Assembly: GCF_008639165.1 (NCBI RefSeq)
Contig: NZ_CP029197.1
Span: 8,064,001-8,128,000, forward strand
Direction of reading: 5' to 3'
DNA length: 64,000 nucleotides
From: Streptomyces venezuelae ATCC 10712
GTDB lineage: Bacteria > Actinomycetota > Actinomycetes > Streptomycetales > Streptomycetaceae
A program made the translations under genes and the position numbers. The notes beneath the pieces were generated by a model. The model did no database searches. It saw only the letters and a list, made by a program, of their open reading frames with translations, and was not told where the DNA came from. Positions within the stretch are counted from its first letter, which is position 1, and the number at the start of each line of letters is the position of its first letter. Shown here piece by piece: positions 25,712 to 33,404 of this stretch.

Positions 25712-27127
25712 ATGAGAAGTGCCCGGTTCCGCCGTACGCGCCGCGCCAGCGCGGTCACCCTCGTCTCCGCGCTCACGCTGACCGCCCTCGCCGCCTGCGG
25801 CACGAGCAGCAGCAACAACGGCAGCGGTGGTTCCGAAGGCGGCGGGTCATCCGACCCCACCGCCCCGCTGGACCCCAAGACCAAGGTGACGCTCACCATC
25901 GACTGCATGCCCCCCGCGGCGAAGGCGGCCGAGCTCAAGGAGTGGAAGGAGGACGTCGCCGAGTTCAACAAGACCTACCCGAACGTCACCATCGAGGGCC
26001 GCTCCACCCCCGGCCAGTGCCTGGAACCGCCGCGGTTCACCGCGATGCTCAAGGCCAAGTCCCAGCCGGACGTGTTCTACACCTACTTCACCGACCTGCC
26101 GCAGGTGCTCTCCGAGGACGGCGCCGCCGACATCAGCGCCTACGTCAACGACAAGACCGTCCCGCTCCTCAAGGACATCGACCCGAACGTCCTGAACTCC
26201 CTTAAGCAGGACGGCAAGCTGTACGGCCTGCCCACCAGCAACTACACCATGGGCCTGCTCGTCAACCGCAAGCTCTTCACCCAGGCGGGCCTCGACCCCG
26301 ACGCCCCGCCGCGCACCTGGGACGAGGTCCGCACCGCCGCCAAGAAGATCGCCGGACTCGGCAACGGCATCGCCGGCTTCGGCGAGTACAGCGCGGGCAA
26401 CACCGGCGGCTGGCACTTCACCGCGCAGATGTACAGCGTGGGCGGCGACGTCGTCGACGCGAGCGGCAAGAAGGCCGCCTTCAACAACGAGCTCGGCAAG
26501 CAGGTCGCGAAGAACCTCCACGCCATGCGCTGGGAGGACGACAGCATGGGCAAGACCCAGCTCCTCCAGTGGGGCGACCTGCAGAAGCAGATCGCGACCG
26601 ACAAGCTCGGCATGTTCCTCGCCGCGCCCGACGACATCGCGTACATGGTCCAGCAGCTCGGCGCGAAGTACGAGAACTTCGGCATGGGACCCATCCCCGG
26701 CGCCAAGAACACCCTGGCCGGCGGAAACAACTACATGATCAAGAAGGGCATCTCCGGCGACAAGATCAAGGCCGCGATCGCCTGGCTCAACTTCAAGAAC
26801 CTCACGGTCGGCAAGGGCCAGTTCGACTGGGCCCGCACCAAGCGCGACGCCCTCCCCGTCGGCGTCCCCCAGCCCAACTTCTGGCTGAACGACTCCAAGG
26901 CCAAGGACGACGCCGCCCGCGTCGCCCACGCCACCATGCCGGTCGCCAACTTCAAGGCCTTCATGGACAACCCCGTCGCGGGCAAGGCCGAGCCGCCGAA
27001 GGCCCAGGAGGTCTACAAGGTCCTCGACAACGTGATGTCCGGGCTCCTCACCAACAAGGACGCCGACATCGACAAGCTCCTCGCCACCGCCGAGACACAG
27101 GTCAACCAGGTCCTCGCCCAGCAGTGA
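25712..27127 (+). CDS. Sugar ABC transporter substrate-binding lipoprotein
   Basis: A 471-residue family-1 extracellular solute-binding protein. The N-terminus has basic residues, a hydrophobic core and the lipobox LAAC (Cys about 28), then a Ser/Gly/Asn-rich tether, so the mature protein is a membrane-anchored lipoprotein facing outwards. The rest reads as a MalE-type binding fold (YNVTIEG-like start, GKLYGLPTSNYTMGLLVNRKLF, NNYMIKKG). The start ATG at 25712 follows GAAGGGGA. It is followed by two permease genes and a GH13 alpha-glucosidase, the order of maltose-type operons. Since it directly follows two alpha-1,3-glucanase genes, the cargo may be nigero-oligosaccharides and not maltodextrins; that is inference. 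Confidence 0.92.
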   Translation: MRSARFRRTRRASAVTLVSALTLTALAACGTSSSNNGSGGSEGGGSSDPTAPLDPKTKVTLTIDCMPPAAKAAELKEWKEDVAEFNKTYPNVTIEGRSTPGQCLEPPRFTAMLKAKSQPDVFYTYFTDLPQVLSEDGAADISAYVNDKTVPLLKDIDPNVLNSLKQDGKLYGLPTSNYTMGLLVNRKLFTQAGLDPDAPPRTWDEVRTAAKKIAGLGNGIAGFGEYSAGNTGGWHFTAQMYSVGGDVVDASGKKAAFNNELGKQVAKNLHAMRWEDDSMGKTQLLQWGDLQKQIATDKLGMFLAAPDDIAYMVQQLGAKYENFGMGPIPGAKNTLAGGNNYMIKKGISGDKIKAAIAWLNFKNLTVGKGQFDWARTKRDALPVGVPQPNFWLNDSKAKDDAARVAHATMPVANFKAFMDNPVAGKAEPPKAQEVYKVLDNVMSGLLTNKDADIDKLLATAETQVNQVLAQQ

Positions 27128-27219
27128 CGGCCCCCCGGCGGGGGCGGACCGTACCGCCGCCCCCGCCGCCCCCGAAACCCTCCAGGACCACCCCGGCAGA
27201 CCAGTACCGAGGAGCGACG

Positions 27220-28179
27220 ATGTCGGCCCCCAGCGTGACCCCGAGCAAGGCGGCCAGCCCCCGCCACTCCCCGCCGCCGGCGGCGGAACCCGTACCAGGC
27301 GGCGGCCGGTTCGCGAAGAGCCTGCGGCGCAACCTGACCGCCCACGGCTTCCTCATCGGCGCCGTCCTCTGCTTCGCGTTCTTCTCCTGGTACCCGATGG
27401 TCCGGGAGTTCCTCCTGGCCTTCCAGAAGACCGAGAGCGGACAGTCGACCTGGGTCGGCTTCGACAACCTCGTCACCGTCGTCAACGACCCGGCCTTCTG
27501 GCAGGCCTGGCGCAACACGCTCCTGTTCACCGTGCTCGCGCTCGTCTTCGGCTTCGCCGTCCCCTTCCTCGTCGCCCTCGTCATCAACGAGTTCCACCAC
27601 GGCCAGGGCTACCTGCGGCTCCTCGTCTACCTGCCCGTGATGCTCCCGCCGGTCGCCTCGGTGCTCCTCTTCAAGTACCTGTACGACCCCGGCTACGGAC
27701 TGCTCAACGAGCTCCTCCGCTTCCTCCACCTCCCCGAGCAGCAGTGGCTCCAGGACCCCGACCTCTCCATGCTCTCCGTCGTCATCGCGTCGACCTGGAT
27801 GAACATGGGCGGCGCGGCCCTCATCTACCTCGCCGCCCTCCAGAGCATCCCCGGCGAGCTGTACGAGGCCGCCGAACTCGACGGCGCCGGACTGCTCCGC
27901 AAGATCTGGCACGTCACCATCCCGCAGACCCGGCTCATCCTCTCCCTGATGCTGCTCATGCAGATCATCGCGACCATGCAGGTCTTCGTCGAACCGTTCC
28001 TGCTCACCGGCGGCGCCGGCCCCGAGGGATCGACCACGACCGTCGTCCACCTCATCTACCAATACGCCTTCAACTTCAACAACTACGGTGCCGCGGCGGC
28101 GCTCGGCCTGCTCCTTCTCGTACTCCTGGCCGGATTCTCGGCCGCGTACGTCAAGCTCAGCCGCGCCGAGGACGAGTAG
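27220..28179 (+). CDS. Sugar ABC transporter permease (MalF type)
   Basis: A 319-residue inner membrane permease with six predicted membrane segments after a 35-residue Pro/Ala-rich cytoplasmic N-terminus. The EAA loop that contacts the ATPase is seen as ELYEAAELDGAGLLRKIWHVTIP. The start ATG at 27220 has GAGGAGCG upstream. It lies 92 bases after the binding-protein gene and 17 bases before the second permease. No ATPase gene is in the operon; Streptomyces sugar importers of this class usually share the multitask ATPase MsiK encoded elsewhere. Confidence 0.93.
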   Translation: MSAPSVTPSKAASPRHSPPPAAEPVPGGGRFAKSLRRNLTAHGFLIGAVLCFAFFSWYPMVREFLLAFQKTESGQSTWVGFDNLVTVVNDPAFWQAWRNTLLFTVLALVFGFAVPFLVALVINEFHHGQGYLRLLVYLPVMLPPVASVLLFKYLYDPGYGLLNELLRFLHLPEQQWLQDPDLSMLSVVIASTWMNMGGAALIYLAALQSIPGELYEAAELDGAGLLRKIWHVTIPQTRLILSLMLLMQIIATMQVFVEPFLLTGGAGPEGSTTTVVHLIYQYAFNFNNYGAAAALGLLLLVLLAGFSAAYVKLSRAEDE

Positions 28180-28196
28180 GACCGGGGGAGACCAGC

Positions 28197-29072
28197 ATGT
28201 CCACACGCACACTCATCTCACCGGCGCAGCTCGCCCGCCCGCGCGGCCGGATCCTCTACTGGGTGGTCTTCGCCGTCGTCGTCGGCGGCTTCACCCTGGC
28301 GTTCCTCGGACCCCTGTACTGGATGGTGTCCAGCGGCTTCAAGGACACCCAGGAAGTGATCCAGACCCCGCCGACCCTGGTCCCCGGCTCGTTCGCCCCG
28401 GAGAACTACAGCCGCGCCTGGGAGGTCATGGACCTCGCCACACTGCTGTTCAACACCCTCTACTACGCGCTCGGCGCCCTCGCCTTCCAGCTCGTCCTGG
28501 ACGTCGCCGCCGCCTACTCCCTCTCCAAACTCCGGCCCGTCCTCGGCAAGGCCGTCCTCGGCATGATGCTCGCCACCCTCATGATCCCGGCGACCGTCCT
28601 CGTCGTACCCCAGTACCTGACGGTCCTCGACGTGCCGATCTTCGAGCGGAACCTGCTGAACTCGCCCTGGGTGATCTGGCTCCCCTCGGTCACCAACGCC
28701 TTCAACATCTTCCTGCTCAAGCGCTTCTTCGACTCGATACCCAAGGAACTCCTCGACGCCGCGTCCATCGACGGGGCTTCCCCGACCCGGATCCTGTGGT
28801 CGATCGTCCTTCCCGTCTCCCGGCCGATCCTCGGCGTCGTGTCCATCTTCGCCGTCGTCGGGGTCTGGAAGGACTTCCTCTGGCCGATGCTCACCCTGCC
28901 CGACCCGACCGCACAGACCCTCAACGTCGGCATCTACTCCCTCTCCGCCGGCGTCCCGGTGAACGTCCTGATCGCCGCGCTCACCATCGCGTCCGTGCCG
29001 ACCCTGCTCCTCTTCCTGGTCTTCCAGCGCAACATCATGGGCGGCCTCACGGCGGGCGGCCTCAAGGGCTGA
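28197..29072 (+). CDS. Sugar ABC transporter permease (MalG type)
   Basis: A 291-residue inner membrane permease with six predicted membrane segments and the EAA loop ELLDAASIDGASPTRILWSIVLP near residue 190. The C-terminal NIMGGLTAGGLKG is the standard ending of MalG-type subunits. Start ATG at 28197 follows GGGGGAGACC. It forms the translocation channel with the MalF-type protein encoded immediately upstream. Confidence 0.93.
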   Translation: MSTRTLISPAQLARPRGRILYWVVFAVVVGGFTLAFLGPLYWMVSSGFKDTQEVIQTPPTLVPGSFAPENYSRAWEVMDLATLLFNTLYYALGALAFQLVLDVAAAYSLSKLRPVLGKAVLGMMLATLMIPATVLVVPQYLTVLDVPIFERNLLNSPWVIWLPSVTNAFNIFLLKRFFDSIPKELLDAASIDGASPTRILWSIVLPVSRPILGVVSIFAVVGVWKDFLWPMLTLPDPTAQTLNVGIYSLSAGVPVNVLIAALTIASVPTLLLFLVFQRNIMGGLTAGGLKG

Positions 29073-29224
29073 CCGGGCCGCCCCCGCTCCACTCACCAGG
29101 CCCCTGCGTCCGCCACGCCCCACCCCCGCACCACCCCATGCCTTCGTCGCCGGCCCGCCTTCCATGCCCCGCAGCATCCGGGCCGGCGACGAAGAACCCC
29201 GACCTGCCCCGAAAGGACCCTCAC

Positions 29225-30829
29225 GTGGCAGCCCCTCACTCGCACCGCACCGACGACTGGTGGCGCGACGCCGTCATCTACCAGGTGTATCCGCGCAGTT
29301 TCGCCGACGGCGACGGCGACGGCACCGGGGACCTCGCGGGCGTCCGGGCGAGACTGCCCCACCTCGCCGAACTCGGCGTCGATGCCGTCTGGTTCACGCC
29401 CTGGTACCTCTCCCCGCTGGTCGACGGCGGCTACGACGTCGCCGACTACCGCACCATCGACCCCGCCTTCGGCACCCTCGCCGAAGCCGAGAAACTGATC
29501 GCCGAGGCCCGCGAACTGGGCATCCGCGTGATCGTCGACATCGTCCCCAACCACGTCTCCGACCAGCACGCCTGGTTCCGCGCCGCCCTCGCCGCCGGCC
29601 CCGGCAGCCCGGAACGCGAACTGTTCCACTTCCGCCCCGGCCGCGGCGAGAACGGCGAACTGCCGCCCAACACCTGGCCCTCCCAGTTCTCCGGAAAGAC
29701 CTGGACCAGGGTCCCGGACGGAGAGTGGTACCTCCACCTCTTCACCCCCGAGCAGCCCGACCTCAACTGGGCCCACCCCGCCGTCCGCCAGGAACACGAG
29801 GACGTCCTGCGCTTCTGGTTCGAACGAGGCGTCGCGGGCGTACGGATCGACTCCGCCGCCCTCCTCGCCAAGGACCCGGCGCTCGCCGACTTCGTCGAGG
29901 GCGTCGACCCCCACCCGTACATCGACCAGGACGAGCTCCACGACATCTACCGCTCCTGGCGCGCGATCGCCGACGAGTACGGCGGCGTGTTCGTCGGAGA
30001 GGTCTGGCTCCCGGACTCCGAGCGCTTCGCCCGCTACCTCCGCCCGGACGAACTGCACACCGCCTTCAACTTCAGCTTCCTCTCCTGCCCCTGGGAGGCG
30101 GACCGGCTGCGCCGCACCATCGACGACACCCTCGCCGAGCACGCCCCCGTCGGCGCCCCCGCGACCTGGGTCCTCTGCAACCACGACGTCACCAGGACCG
30201 TGACCCGCTACGGGCGGGCCGACACCGGCTTCGACTTCGCCACCAAGGCCTTCGGCACCCCCACCGACCTCGCGCTCGGCACCCGGCGCGCCCGCGCCGC
30301 GGCCCTGCTCACCCTGGCGCTGCCCGGCTCGGTGTACGTGTACCAGGGCGAGGAACTGGGGCTGCCCGAGGCGGACATACCGCTCGACCGCATCCAGGAC
30401 CCGATGCACGCCCGCTCCGGCGGCACCGACCCGGGCCGCGACGGCTGCCGCGTCCCGCTGCCCTGGACGGCCGGCGCGCCCTCGTACGGCTTCGGCCCGG
30501 GGGCCGAACCGTGGCTCCCGCAGCCGCTCGACTGGGACGACTACGCGGTGGACCGCCAGCGCGCCGACGGCGGATCGATGCTGACGCTCTACCGCGAGGC
30601 GCTGCGGCTGCGCCGGACGGCCGAGGGCTTCGGCGACGGACCGCTGACCTGGCTGCCCGCCGATCCGGGCGTCCTCGCCTTCGCACGGACCGAGGGGCTC
30701 GTCTGCGTGGTCAACCTCGGCGAGACCCCCACCGAGCTCCCGCCCCACGCGCGCGTACTCCTGTCGAGCGGCCCGTGCGACGCGGACGGCCGGCTGCCCA
30801 CGGACACGGCGGTGTGGCTGCGCACCTGA
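29225..30829 (+). CDS. GH13 alpha-glucosidase (cytoplasmic)
   Basis: A 534-residue intracellular alpha-glucosidase of the GH13 family (AglA/oligo-1,6-glucosidase type). No signal peptide. Conserved regions: DAVIYQVYPRSF at the start, VDIVPNH, GVRIDSA with nucleophile D209, GEVWL with acid/base E259 and NHDVTR with D321. It would hydrolyse the imported oligosaccharide to glucose. The GTG at 29225 is selected because AAAGGA precedes it and the family sequence begins there. It is the last gene of the importer operon, 152 bases after the MalG-type permease. Several residues controlling alpha-1,4 versus alpha-1,3 or alpha-1,6 preference cannot be judged by eye. Its stop lies only eight bases from that of the convergent methyltransferase. 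Confidence 0.93.
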   Translation: MAAPHSHRTDDWWRDAVIYQVYPRSFADGDGDGTGDLAGVRARLPHLAELGVDAVWFTPWYLSPLVDGGYDVADYRTIDPAFGTLAEAEKLIAEARELGIRVIVDIVPNHVSDQHAWFRAALAAGPGSPERELFHFRPGRGENGELPPNTWPSQFSGKTWTRVPDGEWYLHLFTPEQPDLNWAHPAVRQEHEDVLRFWFERGVAGVRIDSAALLAKDPALADFVEGVDPHPYIDQDELHDIYRSWRAIADEYGGVFVGEVWLPDSERFARYLRPDELHTAFNFSFLSCPWEADRLRRTIDDTLAEHAPVGAPATWVLCNHDVTRTVTRYGRADTGFDFATKAFGTPTDLALGTRRARAAALLTLALPGSVYVYQGEELGLPEADIPLDRIQDPMHARSGGTDPGRDGCRVPLPWTAGAPSYGFGPGAEPWLPQPLDWDDYAVDRQRADGGSMLTLYREALRLRRTAEGFGDGPLTWLPADPGVLAFARTEGLVCVVNLGETPTELPPHARVLLSSGPCDADGRLPTDTAVWLRT

Positions 30830-30837
30830 CCCGTCGT

Positions 30838-31641
30838 TCACCCCGCCGGTTCGGGACGGGCGGAGCGGGGCGGTGCCGGGCGGCGGGCCAGCGTGTGCAC
30901 CAGGCGGGCCACATCGCGGTACGGGCTGCGCCACGAGGCCGTCCACTCGGTGGCGAGCGCCTCCCCGTACTCGGCCGCCCCGGGACGCCAGGCGTCGTCG
31001 TGGTGGTCGTGGAAGATCCGTACCCCCTGCCACGGCAGCGGTACGAGGCCCTGGTCACGCGCCAGCGCGTCCAGGGCCTCGGGCGTGTCGCCCCGGGTGC
31101 GCAGGCCCAGGTTGCCGACGCTCGTGCCGGTGCCGCTCTCGATGAGCTTCCGGGCCTCGCCGTAGGCCCCGCGCAGCGCCTCGCGCACACCGATCGACCG
31201 CCGGTTCCTGGTCAGGATGCTCAGCACCCCGCCGGGAGCGACCTGCGCGGCGAGCCGGGCGACGGCGTCGGCGGGCTCCGGCAGGTACATCAGCACGCCG
31301 TGGCAGCACACCGCGTCGAACCGCTGCTCCCCGAAGGGCAGCGACAGGACGTCGGCCGCGACGAACCGCACCCGTCCTCCGAGATCGCTGTGCGCGGCGA
31401 TCCGTTCGGCCGCCGCGGCGAGCATCCCGGGGGAGGGGTCGACCGCGGTCACGCGGTGTCCCGCCGCCGCGAGCCGCAGGACCGTCTCACCATCCCCGCA
31501 CCCCACGTCCAGGACCCGGGCGGGCCGGCGCGGGAGCTCCTCCAGGACACGCCGTGCCACCAGGTCGTGCCGCAGCCGGCCCCGTCCGCCGGCCGAGTGG
31601 TCGGCATAGGCGTCGCCCACCGCGGCGAAATCAGCGGCCAT
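30838..31641 (-). CDS. Class I SAM-dependent methyltransferase
   Basis: A 267-residue methyltransferase with motif I VLDVGCGDGE (about residues 42-51), the acidic VTAVDPSPGML and the post-motif segment FDAVCCHGVLMYLPEP. The fold resembles small-molecule or tRNA-modifying (CmoM/UbiE-like) enzymes; the substrate is not identifiable. The start ATG at 31641 is the first residue of the family-like N-terminus. It is convergent with the alpha-glucosidase gene and divergent from the arylamine N-acetyltransferase gene 189 bases away. No link to glucan metabolism is apparent. Confidence 0.85.
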   Translation of the reverse strand: MAADFAAVGDAYADHSAGGRGRLRHDLVARRVLEELPRRPARVLDVGCGDGETVLRLAAAGHRVTAVDPSPGMLAAAAERIAAHSDLGGRVRFVAADVLSLPFGEQRFDAVCCHGVLMYLPEPADAVARLAAQVAPGGVLSILTRNRRSIGVREALRGAYGEARKLIESGTGTSVGNLGLRTRGDTPEALDALARDQGLVPLPWQGVRIFHDHHDDAWRPGAAEYGEALATEWTASWRSPYRDVARLVHTLARRPAPPRSARPEPAG

Positions 31642-31830
31642 GGTCCGGGCTCCTTCCGGTCGTCGGGGCGGAACAAGGACGCTGTGCGGTCATCGACGTT
31701 AACCCAGGGAACCCGACGGGGAAACGACGCGATTGAGCCGACGGCGGCCCGACGGCGGACGATTAAACGAGTGCTCTGGCGGGGCGCCGGCGACTAGGAT
31801 GATCACCCTTTCGCGCAAGAGGGGGAGCAC

Positions 31831-32697
31831 GTGATCGACGTCGACGGGTACCTCGCGGTGCTGGGCGTGGCCAGGCCCGCGGCCCCGACCGCCGAAGCGC
31901 TGTGGGAGCTGCACCGGGCCCAGGTGGAGCGGGTCGCCTACGAGAACCTCGACATCCACCTGGGGCGCCCGACCGGCATCGACGCCGCGGAATCCGTGGC
32001 CCGGATCACGCGCGGGCGCGGCGGCTACTGCTTCCACCTCAACGGCGCCTTCGCCGCGCTGCTCACCGCCCTCGGCTACGAGGTCACCCTGCACCGTGCC
32101 GGGGTGCAGGGAGAGGACGAGGACCCCGAGGGGCCCGGCGGCGACCACCTCGCGCTCACCGTACGGCTCGACGGCGAGCCGTGGCTCGTCGACACCGGGC
32201 TCGCCGGCGGCATGCACGAGCCGCTGCCGCTGCGCGAAGGCAGCTACACCCAGGGGCCGTTCACCTACGCGATGGTCCCGTCGAAGGCCGTGCCCGGCGG
32301 CTGGAGGTTCCTCCACGACCCCCGCGGCGCGTTCACCTCGATGGTCTTCGCGCCGGAGCCCGTCGAACTGGCCTCCTTCGCCGAGGAGCACGTCCGTCTT
32401 TCGACCTCTCCCGAGTCCGGCTTCGTCCGCGTCTGCACGGCCCAGCTCCGCCGCGCCGAGGGCGTGGACGTCCTGCGCGGCTGTGTGCTGCGCCGGATCG
32501 AGGCCGGGGGCACGACCGAGCGGACCATCGCATCCGCCGACGACTGGTACGACGTCCTGTCCCGCGTGTTCCGCCTGGACCTCACCGACGTCGAGGCCCC
32601 CGCCCGGACGGAACTGTGGCACCGCGTCCGCACCGCCCACCAGGAATGGGAGGCCACGTCCGGCGCCGGGGAACAGCCGTCCGCCGAGCGCGCCTAG
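31831..32697 (+). CDS. nat: Arylamine N-acetyltransferase
   Basis: A 288-residue enzyme that transfers an acetyl group from acetyl-CoA to aromatic amines and hydrazines. The catalytic triad is complete: C67 in RGGYCFH, H106 in GDHLAL and D121 in LVDTG, with spacing typical of the NAT family. Start GTG at 31831 follows GGGGGAG at good spacing. The TAG stop (32695-32697) coincides with the TA target and first base of the MITE-like element that follows, yet the reading frame is not lengthened or shortened by it. Physiological substrate unknown; NATs protect against xenobiotic amines or act in secondary metabolism. Confidence 0.95.
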   Translation: MIDVDGYLAVLGVARPAAPTAEALWELHRAQVERVAYENLDIHLGRPTGIDAAESVARITRGRGGYCFHLNGAFAALLTALGYEVTLHRAGVQGEDEDPEGPGGDHLALTVRLDGEPWLVDTGLAGGMHEPLPLREGSYTQGPFTYAMVPSKAVPGGWRFLHDPRGAFTSMVFAPEPVELASFAEEHVRLSTSPESGFVRVCTAQLRRAEGVDVLRGCVLRRIEAGGTTERTIASADDWYDVLSRVFRLDLTDVEAPARTELWHRVRTAHQEWEATSGAGEQPSAERA

Positions 32698-32891
32698 GGG
32701 GTGTCTTGCCGATCAGGCCGGGCTCGCGACGCCTGGCACCGCGCCTCGCCGCGTTGTCGTCGGTCACCATGGCTCCGCCATGCCTCCCTCCTCCGCCTTG
32801 CGATGCGTCCCCTAGGCCCTTGCGGGCCTGGGGAGACCCCATGCACCAGACGCCGCTCCCTGATCCGGCCTGATCGACAAGACACCCCCTA
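32695..32891. mobile_element. MITE-like element with 26-27 bp terminal inverted repeats and TA duplication
   Basis: Left end TAGGGGGTGTCTTGCCGATC and right end, read in complement, TAGGGGGTGTCTTGTCGATC; the match continues through AGGCCGG, with one mismatch in 27. Both ends are flanked by TA. Inside is about 140 bases without a credible gene, with an internal hairpin (AGGCCCTTGCGGGCCT) near 32814. TA flanks and size fit a non-autonomous IS630/Tc1-type element. The element sits exactly between two convergent genes, whose stop codons both use the flanking TAG. Confidence 0.8.
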
Positions 32892-33374
32892 GCGCCCGGC
32901 GCCGGCCACGTCCGGCTCCGCGTCCCGGATGATCCCGAGCACCATCGCCGACACCGCCCCCATCCGGGGCCGGCGCAGGTCGAGGACCGGTTTCGGGTTC
33001 GAGAGGCCGTGGGCGACGAGCAGGTTCATCAGGGGCCAGAGGGCCTCCGAGCGGCGCGGCAGGGGGACGCGGTGGCCGTCGTGGGTGACCACCTCGGCCG
33101 TCGTGACACCCGCCAGGAGATTCGTCCGGGCCCAGTCGACGGTCACATGGTCCCGCCGGGTGATCCGGGGGAAGCTCTGGCGCGCGCTCCTGACCGCCGC
33201 CACGGGGATCAGGGCCGTGCCGACCGCCCCGATGCCGCCCGCGGCGGCCACCAGGAACCACTCGGCGCCCTCCGTCCAGGCCACGTACGCCCCGACGAGG
33301 AACACGGGGCCGGCCAGACCGGCCAACGCGGCAAGGACCAGATTGCCGATGAGCACGCCGGCGTAGCCGCGCAT
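32889..33374 (-). CDS. Predicted two-pass membrane protein of unknown function
   Basis: A 161-residue protein with two hydrophobic segments (about residues 5-28 and 36-60) followed by a soluble basic C-terminal part (RRDHVTVDWARTNLLAGVTTAEVVTHDGHRVPLP). The ATG at 33374 is preceded by GGAGGAGG. No family recognised. It follows the FUSC gene by 30 bases on the same strand and may be co-transcribed with it. Its TAG stop (32891-32889) uses the right-hand TA of the MITE-like element, mirroring the arylamine N-acetyltransferase gene on the other side. Confidence 0.75.
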   Translation of the reverse strand: MRGYAGVLIGNLVLAALAGLAGPVFLVGAYVAWTEGAEWFLVAAAGGIGAVGTALIPVAAVRSARQSFPRITRRDHVTVDWARTNLLAGVTTAEVVTHDGHRVPLPRRSEALWPLMNLLVAHGLSNPKPVLDLRRPRMGAVSAMVLGIIRDAEPDVAGAGR

Positions 33375-33404
33375 GGACCCCCTCCTCCGTACAGGCACTG
33401 ATCG

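Noticed and set aside
27744..30829. Extended frames running from MalF through the GH13 gene
   Set aside because: These are read-through shadows in GC-rich DNA. Each real gene has its own start and ribosome binding site.
32701..32890. Considered a small gene inside the MITE-like element
   Set aside because: Short frames in both directions run through the inverted repeats, have no ribosome binding site and resemble no transposase domain.
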